A stretch of 59,889 nt of DNA, taken from Cribrihabitans marinus (lineage in GTDB: Bacteria; Pseudomonadota; Alphaproteobacteria; Rhodobacterales; Rhodobacteraceae). This document shows positions 38,280 to 46,056 of this stretch, piece after piece; position 1 is the first letter of the stretch, and every line of letters starts with the position of its first letter. The notes below the pieces were generated by a model. The model was not told the DNA's origin, searched no databases, and was given only the letters and a program-made list of their open reading frames with translations. Position numbers and translations under genes: made by a program. Where the stretch lies: NCBI RefSeq assembly GCF_900109035.1, contig NZ_FNYD01000015.1:1-59889 (forward strand), read 5' to 3'.

Positions 38280-38684
38280 TCAGGCGTGCAGCTTGCGCAG
38301 CGCCCGCCGCAGGTCATCCAGCAGCAGGTCGAAGGGCCGCTCGGCGGTCGCCTCGCGCCGTCCGATCAGCACATAGTCCCAGCCGCTGCGGCCCAGGTCC
38401 GGCAGCACCGCCCGGGCGGCTTCTCGCAGCCTGCGCTTGGCACGGTTGCGAGCCACGGCGTTGCCGACCTTCTTGGAACAGGTGAAGCCCACGCGGATCT
38501 GGGGTGTGTCGTCGCCGCGCCGGCGGGCCTGCACCATCATCGAGGCGGTTCCCTGTCGCCGGGCGCGCGCGGCGGCCAGGAAATCCGAGCGGTTGCGCAG
38601 GGTTTCAAGCGCGCAAACGGACGCCGCCGGGGGCGTCTCCCCGCGGTTGGCAGTGCCATCCCCAGGGGCCTCCGGCGGCGTCAT
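38280..38684 (-). CDS. rnpA: Ribonuclease P protein component
   Basis: 134 residues. The RNP core RVGFTCSKKVGNAVARNRAKRRLREA (about 63-88) is intact; a Pro/Ala-rich N-terminal extension of about 25 residues precedes the family start. It partners the RNase P RNA in tRNA 5' processing. It follows rpmH by 25 bp. Confidence 0.95.
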   Translation of the reverse strand: MTPPEAPGDGTANRGETPPAASVCALETLRNRSDFLAAARARRQGTASMMVQARRRGDDTPQIRVGFTCSKKVGNAVARNRAKRRLREAARAVLPDLGRSGWDYVLIGRREATAERPFDLLLDDLRRALRKLHA

Positions 38685-38709
38685 CCGTGTCAGATCGCTT
38701 TGCTGGCGC

Positions 38710-38844
38710 TCAGGCGCTCAGCGACTTGCGGCCGCGGGCGCGGCGCGAGTTGAGGATCTTGCGCCCGGCCTTGGTGGCCATGCGGGCGCGGAACCCGTGG
38801 CGGCGTTTGCGAACCAGGTTCGAGGGCTGAAAGGTGCGCTTCAT
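38710..38844 (-). CDS. rpmH: 50S ribosomal protein L34
   Basis: 44 residues, [21 protein letters not shown]..., the standard small basic L34. An in-frame ATG at 38901 would add 19 non-family residues and is rejected. The 38845-39138 gap contains the divergent promoters of rpmH and the TVP38 gene; no DnaA-box cluster was recognised. Confidence 0.97.
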   Translation of the reverse strand: MKRTFQPSNLVRKRRHGFRARMATKAGRKILNSRRARGRKSLSA

Positions 38845-39138
38845 CGCTCCGTCTCCAATCTCTTGCGGTCGGGATCGGCGCGGATTCGCCTGCCCGTTCA
38901 TTCGAAGCCCGTCCTCTACCGCCGGATCGGGGGCAAGTCAAACCCCAAGGCGGCGGTTTTCCCGGCGCATTGCAACAAAATGCGCCACCCGGCCCCGGAA
39001 GGTTTCAGTTTTCGGTCACGCGGCTGCCCGACGTCACGAAACCGGCCCCGGTCATCAAGCGCCCGTGAGCGGGCTGGCGGTGGGCGGCACAGGCGCGCAT
39101 CTTGGGCGGGCATGGTGGACAGAACCCCAAGAGAGCCG

Positions 39139-39870
39139 ATGGACACGACCGAACCCGCCCCGCGCCGCAGCCCGGCGCGTCACATACCCCTGCTGGTCAT
39201 CGCCGCCGTGGCACTGATCGGGGCCTTTACCTTGCGCGATCACCTGACCTTCGAGACCCTGCGCGAAAACCGCGAAGCGCTGCTGGCGTTCCGGGATGCG
39301 AACTACCTGGGCATGGCGCTGCTGTTTGTTGCCACTTATGTGGCGATCGTGGCGTTCTCGCTGCCCGGTGCGGCTGTGGCCTCCATGACCGGCGGGTTCC
39401 TGTTCGGGCTGGCGGCGGGCACCGGGCTGAACGTGCTGGCCGCGACAGTGGGGGCCTCGGCCATCTTCCTGGCCGCGCGCTGGGGGCTGGGCGAGACGCT
39501 GGCGGCGAAGATGGAGGCGTCCGAGGGCCGTATCAAGCAGCTCAAGACCGCGCTCAACGACAACGAGATACCTGTGCTTTTCCTGATGCGGCTGGTGCCG
39601 GCGGTGCCGTTCTTCGTGGCCAACCTGCTGCCGGCGCTGGTGGGCGTGTCGTATCGCAACTTCCTGTTGACCACGGCGCTGGGCATCGTGCCGGGCGCGC
39701 TGGTCTATACCTGGATCGGCGTGGGGCTGGGCGATGTGTTCGACCGCGGCGGCCGGCCCGACCTGTCGCTGATCTGGGAGCCGCATATCCTCGGCCCGAT
39801 CCTGGGGCTGTGCGCGCTGGCGGCGCTGCCGCTGGTGATCAAGGCCCTGCGCGGGCGAAAGGAGATCTGA
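39139..39870 (+). CDS. TVP38/TMEM64-family (VTT/SNARE-associated) membrane protein
   Basis: 243 residues with about five hydrophobic helices. The VTT-domain signature includes PGAAVASMTGGFLFG near 77-91 and FLMRLVPAVPFFVANLLPAL near 150. The function of bacterial DedA/TVP38 proteins is in lipid or ion homeostasis. Start 39139 is preferred; an ATG at 39112 adds nine residues. It lies 3 bp before the flavoprotein gene, and the same two functions are fused in one polypeptide in some bacteria, so they probably act together. Confidence 0.88.
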   Translation: MDTTEPAPRRSPARHIPLLVIAAVALIGAFTLRDHLTFETLRENREALLAFRDANYLGMALLFVATYVAIVAFSLPGAAVASMTGGFLFGLAAGTGLNVLAATVGASAIFLAARWGLGETLAAKMEASEGRIKQLKTALNDNEIPVLFLMRLVPAVPFFVANLLPALVGVSYRNFLLTTALGIVPGALVYTWIGVGLGDVFDRGGRPDLSLIWEPHILGPILGLCALAALPLVIKALRGRKEI

Positions 39871-39873
39871 GGC

Positions 39874-41292
39874 ATGGAGCGGATCGAGACCGACATCCTG
39901 GTCATCGGGGCCGGGTCGGGAGGGTTGTCCGTGGCCGCCGGCGCGGTGCAGATGGGCGCGCGGGTGGTTTTGCTGGAAAGCGGCCGGATGGGGGGCGATT
40001 GCCTCAACTACGGCTGTGTGCCCTCCAAGGCGCTTCTGGCCAGTGCCAAGGCGGCGCATCAGCAGGCGCATGCGGCGGCGTTCGGCGTGGCGGACCAGGC
40101 GCCGCAGGTGGATCCCGGCGCGGTCAACGACCATGTCCGCGACGTGATCGCAGGGATCGAGCCGCATGACAGCCAGGAGCGGTTCGAGGAGCTGGGCGTG
40201 CGGGTCATCCGCGAGCATGGCCTATTTGTGTCGGCCAGCGAGGTCGAGGCCGGCGGCCACGTGATCGCGGCCCGGCGGATCGTGCTGGCGACCGGGTCCT
40301 CGCCGCTGGTGCCGCCAATCCCGGGGCTGGACGGCGTGCCCTTCGAGACCAACGAGACCCTGTTCGACCGGCGCGAGCGCCCCGAGCACCTGCTGATCCT
40401 GGGCGGCGGGCCGATCGGCATGGAGATGGCACAGGCGCATGCGCGGCTGGGCAGCAAGGTGACGGTGATCGAGGGCGCCCGCGCGCTGGGCAAGGACGAC
40501 CCCGAAGCGGCGGCGCTGGTGCTGGACCACCTGCGCGCCGAGGGCGTCGAGATCGCCGAGGGCGCGATGGCGGCCGCTGTGCGCGGCAAGGCCGGCGCGA
40601 TCGAGATCGAGGCCGAGGACGGACGGACCTTCAGGGGTACTCACCTGTTGGTCGCGCTGGGCCGGACGCCCAACACCGAAGGGCTGAACCTGGAGGCGGC
40701 CGGCATCGAGACGACCAAGGCCGGGATCAAGGTCGATGCCGGCCTGCGCACCACCAACCGCCGGGTCTATTCCATCGGGGATATTGCAGGGGGCATGCAG
40801 TTCACCCACGCGGCCGGCTACCAGGCTGGGGTGGTCATCCGCTCGATCCTGTTCGGCCTGCCGTCCAAGGCCAGGACCGCGCATATCCCCTGGGCCACCT
40901 ATACCGATCCGGAACTGGCGCAGGTCGGGCTGACCGAGGCGCAGGCGCGCGACACCCACGGCGACCGGCTGGAGGTCGCGCGGTTCGACTATGACGGCAA
41001 CGACCGGGCGCGGGCGGAACGCAGGATGGCGGGATTCGCCAAGGTGATGATGGTGCGCGGCCGGCCGGTGGGCGTGACCATCGTCGGGCACCAGGCCGGC
41101 GAATTGATCGGCTTGTGGTCGCTGGTCCTGGCCAATAATCTCAAGATGAGCCAGGTTGCGGCGATGGTCGCGCCCTATCCGACCATGGGCGAGCTGAACA
41201 AGCGGGTTGCGGGCGCCTATTTCTCGCCCCGGCTGTTCGAAAGCCCGATGGTGAAACGAGTGGTCGGGTTCGTCCAGCGCTGGATCCCCTGA
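39874..41292 (+). CDS. MerA/Lpd-like FAD pyridine nucleotide-disulfide oxidoreductase
   Basis: 472 residues. FAD site GAGSGGLSVA near 12, the redox pair Cys43/Cys48 in GGDCLNYGCVPSK, NAD(P)-binding GGGPIGMEMAQAHARLGSKVT near 176, and YSIGDIAGG near 298. The usual His-Glu dyad of Lpd (HPT.SE) is replaced by YPTMGE, and no N-terminal metal-binding domain is present, so it is neither a standard dihydrolipoamide dehydrogenase nor a proven mercuric reductase. Neighbouring TVP38 suggests a membrane-linked redox role. Confidence 0.87.
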   Translation: MERIETDILVIGAGSGGLSVAAGAVQMGARVVLLESGRMGGDCLNYGCVPSKALLASAKAAHQQAHAAAFGVADQAPQVDPGAVNDHVRDVIAGIEPHDSQERFEELGVRVIREHGLFVSASEVEAGGHVIAARRIVLATGSSPLVPPIPGLDGVPFETNETLFDRRERPEHLLILGGGPIGMEMAQAHARLGSKVTVIEGARALGKDDPEAAALVLDHLRAEGVEIAEGAMAAAVRGKAGAIEIEAEDGRTFRGTHLLVALGRTPNTEGLNLEAAGIETTKAGIKVDAGLRTTNRRVYSIGDIAGGMQFTHAAGYQAGVVIRSILFGLPSKARTAHIPWATYTDPELAQVGLTEAQARDTHGDRLEVARFDYDGNDRARAERRMAGFAKVMMVRGRPVGVTIVGHQAGELIGLWSLVLANNLKMSQVAAMVAPYPTMGELNKRVAGAYFSPRLFESPMVKRVVGFVQRWIP

Positions 41293-41308
41293 CCGGAAAA
41301 GGGAATTC

Positions 41309-42694
41309 ATGCTGAACACGCTTTCGGGCCGGTTCCTGATCCTGACAACGGTCTTCGTGATGTTGGCCGAGGTCCTGATCTTCGTGCCGTCGGTCGCGCG
41401 TTTCCGCGAGGATTTCCTACTCAACCGGCTGGAACGGGCGCAGATTGCGTCGCTGGCGTTGCTGGCCGACGATATGCTGGCCACAGAGCTGGAGGCCGAA
41501 TTGCTGGAAAATGCCGGCGTGTTCAACGTCGTGCTGCGCCGCGACGAGGTGCGCCAGCTGGTCCTGTCCTCGCCGATTCCCGGTGAGATCGCCACCACCT
41601 ACGATTTGCGCATGGCCTCGGGCTGGACCCTGATCCGCGATGCGCTCATGCAGCTGTGGCATGCCGAGAACCGCATCATCCGCGTGATCGGCGAGCCGGT
41701 GCGGGACGCAGGCCTGCTGATCGAGATCACCATGGAAACCGACCCGCTGCGCGCCGCGATGCTGGATTACGGCCTGCGGATCCTGTGGCTGTCGCTGGTG
41801 ATCTCGGTGATCACCGCCTCGTTGCTGTTCCTGGCGGTCCGGGTGTTCCTGGTGCGCCCGATCAAGGGCGTGGTGGGGCATATGCAACGCTATGCACGGG
41901 CGCCCGAGGACAGTCGCGGCGTGATCCGGCCCAGCTCATCGGTGCGCGAGCTGCGCGAGGCCGAAGAGGCGCTGTTGGCGTTGCAGACCGAGCTGACCCA
42001 TGCCCTGAAGCAGCGCGAGCGGCTGGCGCAGCTGGGCGGCGCCGTGGCCAAGGTCAGCCACGATTTGCGCAACATCCTGACCTCGGCTCAGCTGTTCACC
42101 GACCGGATCGAGACCAGCGAGGATCCGCTGGTGCGGCGCATGGCGCCCAAGCTGGTGGGCTCGATCACCCGCGCGGTGTCGCTGTGCGAGGGCACGCTGG
42201 CCTTTGGCCGGGCCGAGGAACCGGCGCCGACGCTGACCTGGTTCCGTCTGCATGACGTGGCCCGCGACGTGGTGGCCAGCGAGCGGCTGGCCACCGGCGA
42301 GACCGGAACCGACATCGAGAATGCGGTGCCCGAGGATCTGATGCTGCGGGCCGACCCCGAACAGATGTTCCGCGTTCTGCTGAACCTGGTGCGCAATGCC
42401 CGTCAGGCGCTGGAGACCGCAGGTATCACGGGTCGGATCACCCTCTCGGCATGTGAGAGCGAGGCCGACTGGCAGATCGAGGTCGCGGACACGGGGCCGG
42501 GCCTGCCGCCCAAGGCACGGGAGCATCTCTTCACGCCGTTCCAGGGCGGCATCCGCAAGGGCGGCTCGGGGCTGGGGCTGGCGATTTCCGAGGAATTGGT
42601 GCGCGGGCACGGCGGCACACTGACACTGGCCTCGACCGGAGAGGACGGAACCGTCTTTGCGATCCGCCTGCCGCGCGGCGACGGGACTTTTTGA
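41309..42694 (+). CDS. Sensor histidine kinase without adjacent regulator
   Basis: 461 residues. TM1 about 8-28, a periplasmic sensor of about 125 residues, TM2 about 155-180, HAMP about 180-235, then a HisKA domain with His251 in KVSHDLRN, an N box (NLVRNARQA), DTGPGLP and GGSGLGLAI. It starts 16 bp after the flavoprotein stop, so it is probably in the same operon. No response regulator gene follows; a tRNA does. The sensor domain was not recognised. Confidence 0.9.
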   Translation: MLNTLSGRFLILTTVFVMLAEVLIFVPSVARFREDFLLNRLERAQIASLALLADDMLATELEAELLENAGVFNVVLRRDEVRQLVLSSPIPGEIATTYDLRMASGWTLIRDALMQLWHAENRIIRVIGEPVRDAGLLIEITMETDPLRAAMLDYGLRILWLSLVISVITASLLFLAVRVFLVRPIKGVVGHMQRYARAPEDSRGVIRPSSSVRELREAEEALLALQTELTHALKQRERLAQLGGAVAKVSHDLRNILTSAQLFTDRIETSEDPLVRRMAPKLVGSITRAVSLCEGTLAFGRAEEPAPTLTWFRLHDVARDVVASERLATGETGTDIENAVPEDLMLRADPEQMFRVLLNLVRNARQALETAGITGRITLSACESEADWQIEVADTGPGLPPKAREHLFTPFQGGIRKGGSGLGLAISEELVRGHGGTLTLASTGEDGTVFAIRLPRGDGTF

Positions 42695-42759
42695 CGGAAA
42701 ACCGGACAAATGGGGCTTGCACCCCCGGAGCGCTGAGTCTACACACCGCCTCACCAAGT

Positions 42760-42836
42760 GGACCGATAGCTCAGCTGGATAGAGTACTTGACTACGAATC
42801 AAGGGGTCGGGGGTTCGAATCCTCCTCGGTCCGCCA
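42760..42836 (+). tRNA. tRNA-Arg (ACG)
   Basis: 77 nt. Acceptor stem GGACCGA/TCGGTCC, D arm, anticodon stem CTTGA/TCAAG with loop CTACGAA (anticodon ACG, decoding CGN after A34 deamination), T arm GGGGG-TTCGAAT-CCTCC, discriminator G, and CCA encoded at 42834-42836. The structure is complete. Confidence 0.97.
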
Positions 42837-42926
42837 CTTGGCCTTCAATAAATACGCAGATCTCAAGCGCCACCTGACCGGGTCGGCAGGCGTCTGAGTG
42901 TCGTTGCGTTTCGGGCGGCTCAGGGA

Positions 42927-44582
42927 TCACTTGAGCTGGATCTTGAAGCTGTGCCCTTCCTTCTTCTTGAATGTCGTGAACATTGCGTTGAGCTTTTCCT
43001 GCTCGTCCTTGCTGCCGCCCAGGACCAGGACATCCACGTCCTCCCAGGTCAGGTCGCCGTGGATCTGCGTCTCGACATAGCGTTTCACGCCTTCGGCACT
43101 GTCCTTGATCTCCTTGATGAACCCCTGGTCCTTGCCGGTGGCCTCGGCGGCGAGCAGGCGCATGACCTGGTAGTCGCCCTCGGCCAGTAACACTTCGGGG
43201 TTCGAGTTGCTGGTGAAATTCATCACCCCGCTGCGAAACTCGGGTGACCAGCTGTCCGCTGGCGTGTGGGTGATCCGCTCGCGGATGTCGTCCTTCCAGA
43301 TCACGAAACAGTCGCCATAGCGCTGCGAGACCCCGTCCATGTTCTCTTCGGCCTGGGTGTCGCCGATCTGGGCCGCGTATTTCGGCATCTCGGCGGGGTC
43401 GGTTTCGCCATCGCTCGGATCCTCGGCACGAAACTTGGTGTCCTGGGCCACCGTGAAGTCCTGTGGCGTGCCCTCGGTCCGTTTAAGGGCGGCGCCATAG
43501 CCCATGCCCTCTTCGACACCGCCGCGGCGGTTCTTCTCGTTGCTGGCCTGGCTGGCGCCGGTTTCCCAGACATTCTTGAAGTTTTTGCTCTTGACCAGCA
43601 GCGACGCCAGGCTGGGGCCCTTCAGTTTCTGGTCGGACTTGTCGACGTTGTAGCCCGGCGGCTGCGACAGCCAGTAGTTCGTGGCGATCTTGCCCTTGGC
43701 GATGTAGTCGAGCACCGTCTGCAGGTGACTCTCGTCATAGCCGGCGCCGGTCCGCTTGCCGATCTCGATCAGCCGGTCGAGCGCCAGCAGGCGGTTGCGG
43801 TCGAGATCGGCCTCGCCCTTGATCTCGGCGCCTTCCAGCGCCCAAGCCTGGCTCTCGGTGTCGATGCCGCGGGTCTTCTCCAGCCGGTCCTCGATGGCGC
43901 CCATGTCGGTGGCGCCGGGGACCATGTACTGCTCGTCGCGGGGCATCTTCCGGGGTGCGGGCGCCGCAGCGTTGAAGAATTCGGCCAGCCGATCCTGAAG
44001 CGACTGGATCTGTGCGGCGATCAGGTCCAGGGCCTGCTGGTCGTCATCCTCTGCGTCCTTGCGGATCTTGGCCAGATCATCGGACAGCGCGGTCAGGATC
44101 TTGCCCATCTTGATGGCCGGTTCCTGGTCCAGCAGTTTGCCGACGTCACCGGCCATCACGTTGCCGGGCGACCCCATGCCGAACCGGTCGGCCTTGGAGA
44201 CGTCGAGATACTGCATGTCCGGCGTCGCGCCCTTGGGGTCGAACCCCTGCGCCTCGAAGGCCTTGGCCACCTTGGCGAATTTCCCGGCCAGCGCCTTGAC
44301 CTCGGCGCTTTCGATCTGCTCGGCATCGATGAAACCCGCCGCGTCCTTTTCGGCTGCTGCGTCGCGCTTCTTCTCCCCCTTGGCCAGTTTGCGGTCGGCC
44401 TTGTCGGCCGCCTTTTCGCGACTGTCCAGAAGGTCCTGGCGCAAGACGGAGAGATCCCAGTCCGCGGCCTTGAGCGCGGCGGCCAGCGCCTTGGTGCTGC
44501 CGCACTGCTTCAGGAACAGCGAGATCGCGGCGGTATCGCCCCGGAATGTGACATAGAGCTTCTTGAGTCCGTCCTTGGGCAT
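42927..44582 (-). CDS. Unrecognised 551-residue protein, possible ART-like C-terminus
   Basis: Not recognised with confidence. Residues about 1-120 are Ala/Lys/Asp-rich and helical; 160-210 looks coiled-coil. The C-terminal 200 residues look globular, with IGDTQAEENMDGVSQRYGDCFVIWKDDIRERI, THTPADSW and, near the end, YVETQIHGDLTWEDVDVLVL. This pattern recalls ADP-ribosyltransferase-like/DUF3626-type proteins (an Rx-YG...K..R.R.T.T..DS core and a QIHG...DV segment), but this is motif memory only. No signal peptide or membrane helix. It lies 21 bp downstream of the 44604 gene, so the two form an operon ending next to tRNA-Arg. Confidence 0.7.
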   Translation of the reverse strand: MPKDGLKKLYVTFRGDTAAISLFLKQCGSTKALAAALKAADWDLSVLRQDLLDSREKAADKADRKLAKGEKKRDAAAEKDAAGFIDAEQIESAEVKALAGKFAKVAKAFEAQGFDPKGATPDMQYLDVSKADRFGMGSPGNVMAGDVGKLLDQEPAIKMGKILTALSDDLAKIRKDAEDDDQQALDLIAAQIQSLQDRLAEFFNAAAPAPRKMPRDEQYMVPGATDMGAIEDRLEKTRGIDTESQAWALEGAEIKGEADLDRNRLLALDRLIEIGKRTGAGYDESHLQTVLDYIAKGKIATNYWLSQPPGYNVDKSDQKLKGPSLASLLVKSKNFKNVWETGASQASNEKNRRGGVEEGMGYGAALKRTEGTPQDFTVAQDTKFRAEDPSDGETDPAEMPKYAAQIGDTQAEENMDGVSQRYGDCFVIWKDDIRERITHTPADSWSPEFRSGVMNFTSNSNPEVLLAEGDYQVMRLLAAEATGKDQGFIKEIKDSAEGVKRYVETQIHGDLTWEDVDVLVLGGSKDEQEKLNAMFTTFKKKEGHSFKIQLK

Positions 44583-44603
44583 TTTACCGGCGTTCCCTTC
44601 CTA

Positions 44604-45545
44604 TCAATCCAGCGCGTCCGAAAGCCGGCGCAGCCGCGCCGCGTCGCCGCCGCAGACCTCGTTCAGCAGCTTGCCGAGCGCCGTCAGGCCGCGCGGCCCG
44701 CCGAAGGTCTTGAGCAGGGCCGCCTGCGAGGCCGAGCTGAAATGCTTGTGAAACCGCGGCCACTGTGCCTCGTCGCCGTTCAGCACGGCAGCGACATAGA
44801 CCTTCTTGAGCTCCGCCTTGGCCTTGTCCGGGATGTCCTTGTCGCCCTTGTCGGATGCCTTGGCCTTGCCCTTGCCCTTGCCGAGCACGTCGTCATCCGG
44901 GTCGGTCTCGCTCGCGGAATCGAGCGCCGAGGAGAACTCGTCGCTTGAAGAGGACTCGGACGCGTCGTCATCGGCCTGCTGCTGAAGTTCGGCGACAGAG
45001 GCGGTCAACTCGGCCAGATAGGATTTCGCGGTCGCAACCCGGTCGCGGCGTTCGTCGCTGATTTCCTGGATCAGGCGCTTGGCCTCGCCCAGCCGGGCCA
45101 GCAGGTCCGAGCGCGCCTCGGGCCGAAGTGCTATGACCTTCGACGCCCGCTTGGCCAGTTTGGCCAGCGCCGCGTTGAGCGTTGCGATCTCGGTGGGCAG
45201 ATCCAGGCTGTCCTCGTCGATCGTTTCGAGCGACGCATCGGCCTCGAAGGACAGCGACAGGCTGGTGTCGGCCTTGTCCTTGATGAATTTCTTGAGCTTC
45301 GCCTCGAAGCCGGGGGCCTTCTCGGCCCGAAAGCGAAAGATCAGCCCGCCGGATCCGCCGACGCAGATGCCGGTGTGTATCGCCGAGGCCTTGGTTTCTG
45401 TCTTGAACTGCGTTCCCTCGTTGTCGCGAATCGGTTTCTTGCGGACGATCAGGCCCAGAACGGACGCGCCTTTGGTCACCAGCAGAAAGTTCATCGGCGT
45501 GGTGCGCGCCTTGGACAGGGACGCCTTGAGTTCGGCTCCGGACAT
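44604..45545 (-). CDS. Unrecognised 313-residue protein with acidic-serine linker
   Basis: First gene of the two-gene minus-strand unit. Visible parts: an N-terminal beta-rich module (about 1-100, with NFLLVTKGASVLGLIVRKKP and GGSGGLIFRFRAE), a helical coiled-coil region (about 115-195), a low-complexity Ser/Asp/Glu then Gly-Lys linker (about 196-240), and a C-terminal helical module starting ELKKVYVAAVLNGDEAQW. The last module's start faintly resembles the N-terminus of the 551-residue neighbour (LKKLYVTFRGD). No signal peptide. No family is assigned; function unknown. Confidence 0.7.
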   Translation of the reverse strand: MSGAELKASLSKARTTPMNFLLVTKGASVLGLIVRKKPIRDNEGTQFKTETKASAIHTGICVGGSGGLIFRFRAEKAPGFEAKLKKFIKDKADTSLSLSFEADASLETIDEDSLDLPTEIATLNAALAKLAKRASKVIALRPEARSDLLARLGEAKRLIQEISDERRDRVATAKSYLAELTASVAELQQQADDDASESSSSDEFSSALDSASETDPDDDVLGKGKGKAKASDKGDKDIPDKAKAELKKVYVAAVLNGDEAQWPRFHKHFSSASQAALLKTFGGPRGLTALGKLLNEVCGGDAARLRRLSDALD

Positions 45546-45598
45546 CGGCTGGGATCCTGAATTTCAGCGGCCGGGAAATCCGCCGCCTTCAACGGTTT

Positions 45599-45701
45599 AC
45601 CCTAGGTCAGCTCGAATGTTCTGGCAACGGAAACAGTGCGGGCGGGGGCGGCCATCTATGTGGGGCAGTTCACAGACGGCCCCGTGGCGATGACCTAGGG
45701 T
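45599..45701. repeat. Paired 11-bp inverted repeats (ACCCTAGGTCA / TGACCTAGGGT)
   Basis: ACCCTAGGTCA at 45599-45609 and its exact complement TGACCTAGGGT at 45691-45701, 81 bp apart, in the region upstream of the unknown operon. Identity stops sharply at 11 bp on both sides. Each has a CCTAGG core; CTAG is normally scarce in such genomes. They may be two binding sites for one regulator. An inversion substrate is possible but no recombinase is nearby. Confidence 0.65.
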
Positions 45702-45745
45702 CGGGGGACTTGCTGAGTTTGGCACATGACATTGGGGGCAAGACC

Positions 45746-45898
45746 ATGGAACGGCACTACCACATCACCACGCATCGGCGGGCCTGCGCCGCCATCACCG
45801 CGCATCACGGCAGGTTGGACTTTCTCGACGGGTTTTTCGGGGCCTTGCGCCGCTGCGCCCGGATCCAATTGAGGGTCGACCGCTATATGGATCACTGA
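45746..45898 (+). CDS. Possible 50-residue small protein
   Basis: An ATG frame from 45746 (MERHYHITTHRRACAAITA...) with no clear ribosome-binding site beyond GGGGGCAAG. The product is His- and Arg-rich, ending CARIQLRVDRYMDH. It starts 44 bp after the right-hand repeat. The coding status is doubtful; it may be chance. The rest of the 45546-46056 gap has a GGCCGGATCC/GGGTCCGGCC hairpin at 45946-45969 and no other gene. Confidence 0.25.
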   Translation: MERHYHITTHRRACAAITAHHGRLDFLDGFFGALRRCARIQLRVDRYMDH

Positions 45899-46056
45899 GT
45901 ATTCGGGCCGCGTCCGGAAACGGGCGGCCGTTTGCCGGGGGAGAAGGCCGGATCCGGAAGGGTCCGGCCAAATCGACTCCCGCAAACGCCGCGCCGCATG
46001 AACCAGCCCGGTGGATCGGGCCGGCTTGCCGCTTGTCGGATCGGCAAGAGCGTGGA

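Noticed and set aside
42760-45701. Integrative element using tRNA-Arg as attachment site
   Set aside because: No integrase and no repeat of the tRNA 3' end was seen beyond the unknown cassette.
45599-45701. Insertion-sequence terminal repeats
   Set aside because: The 81-bp interior is too small for a transposase and no target duplication is visible.
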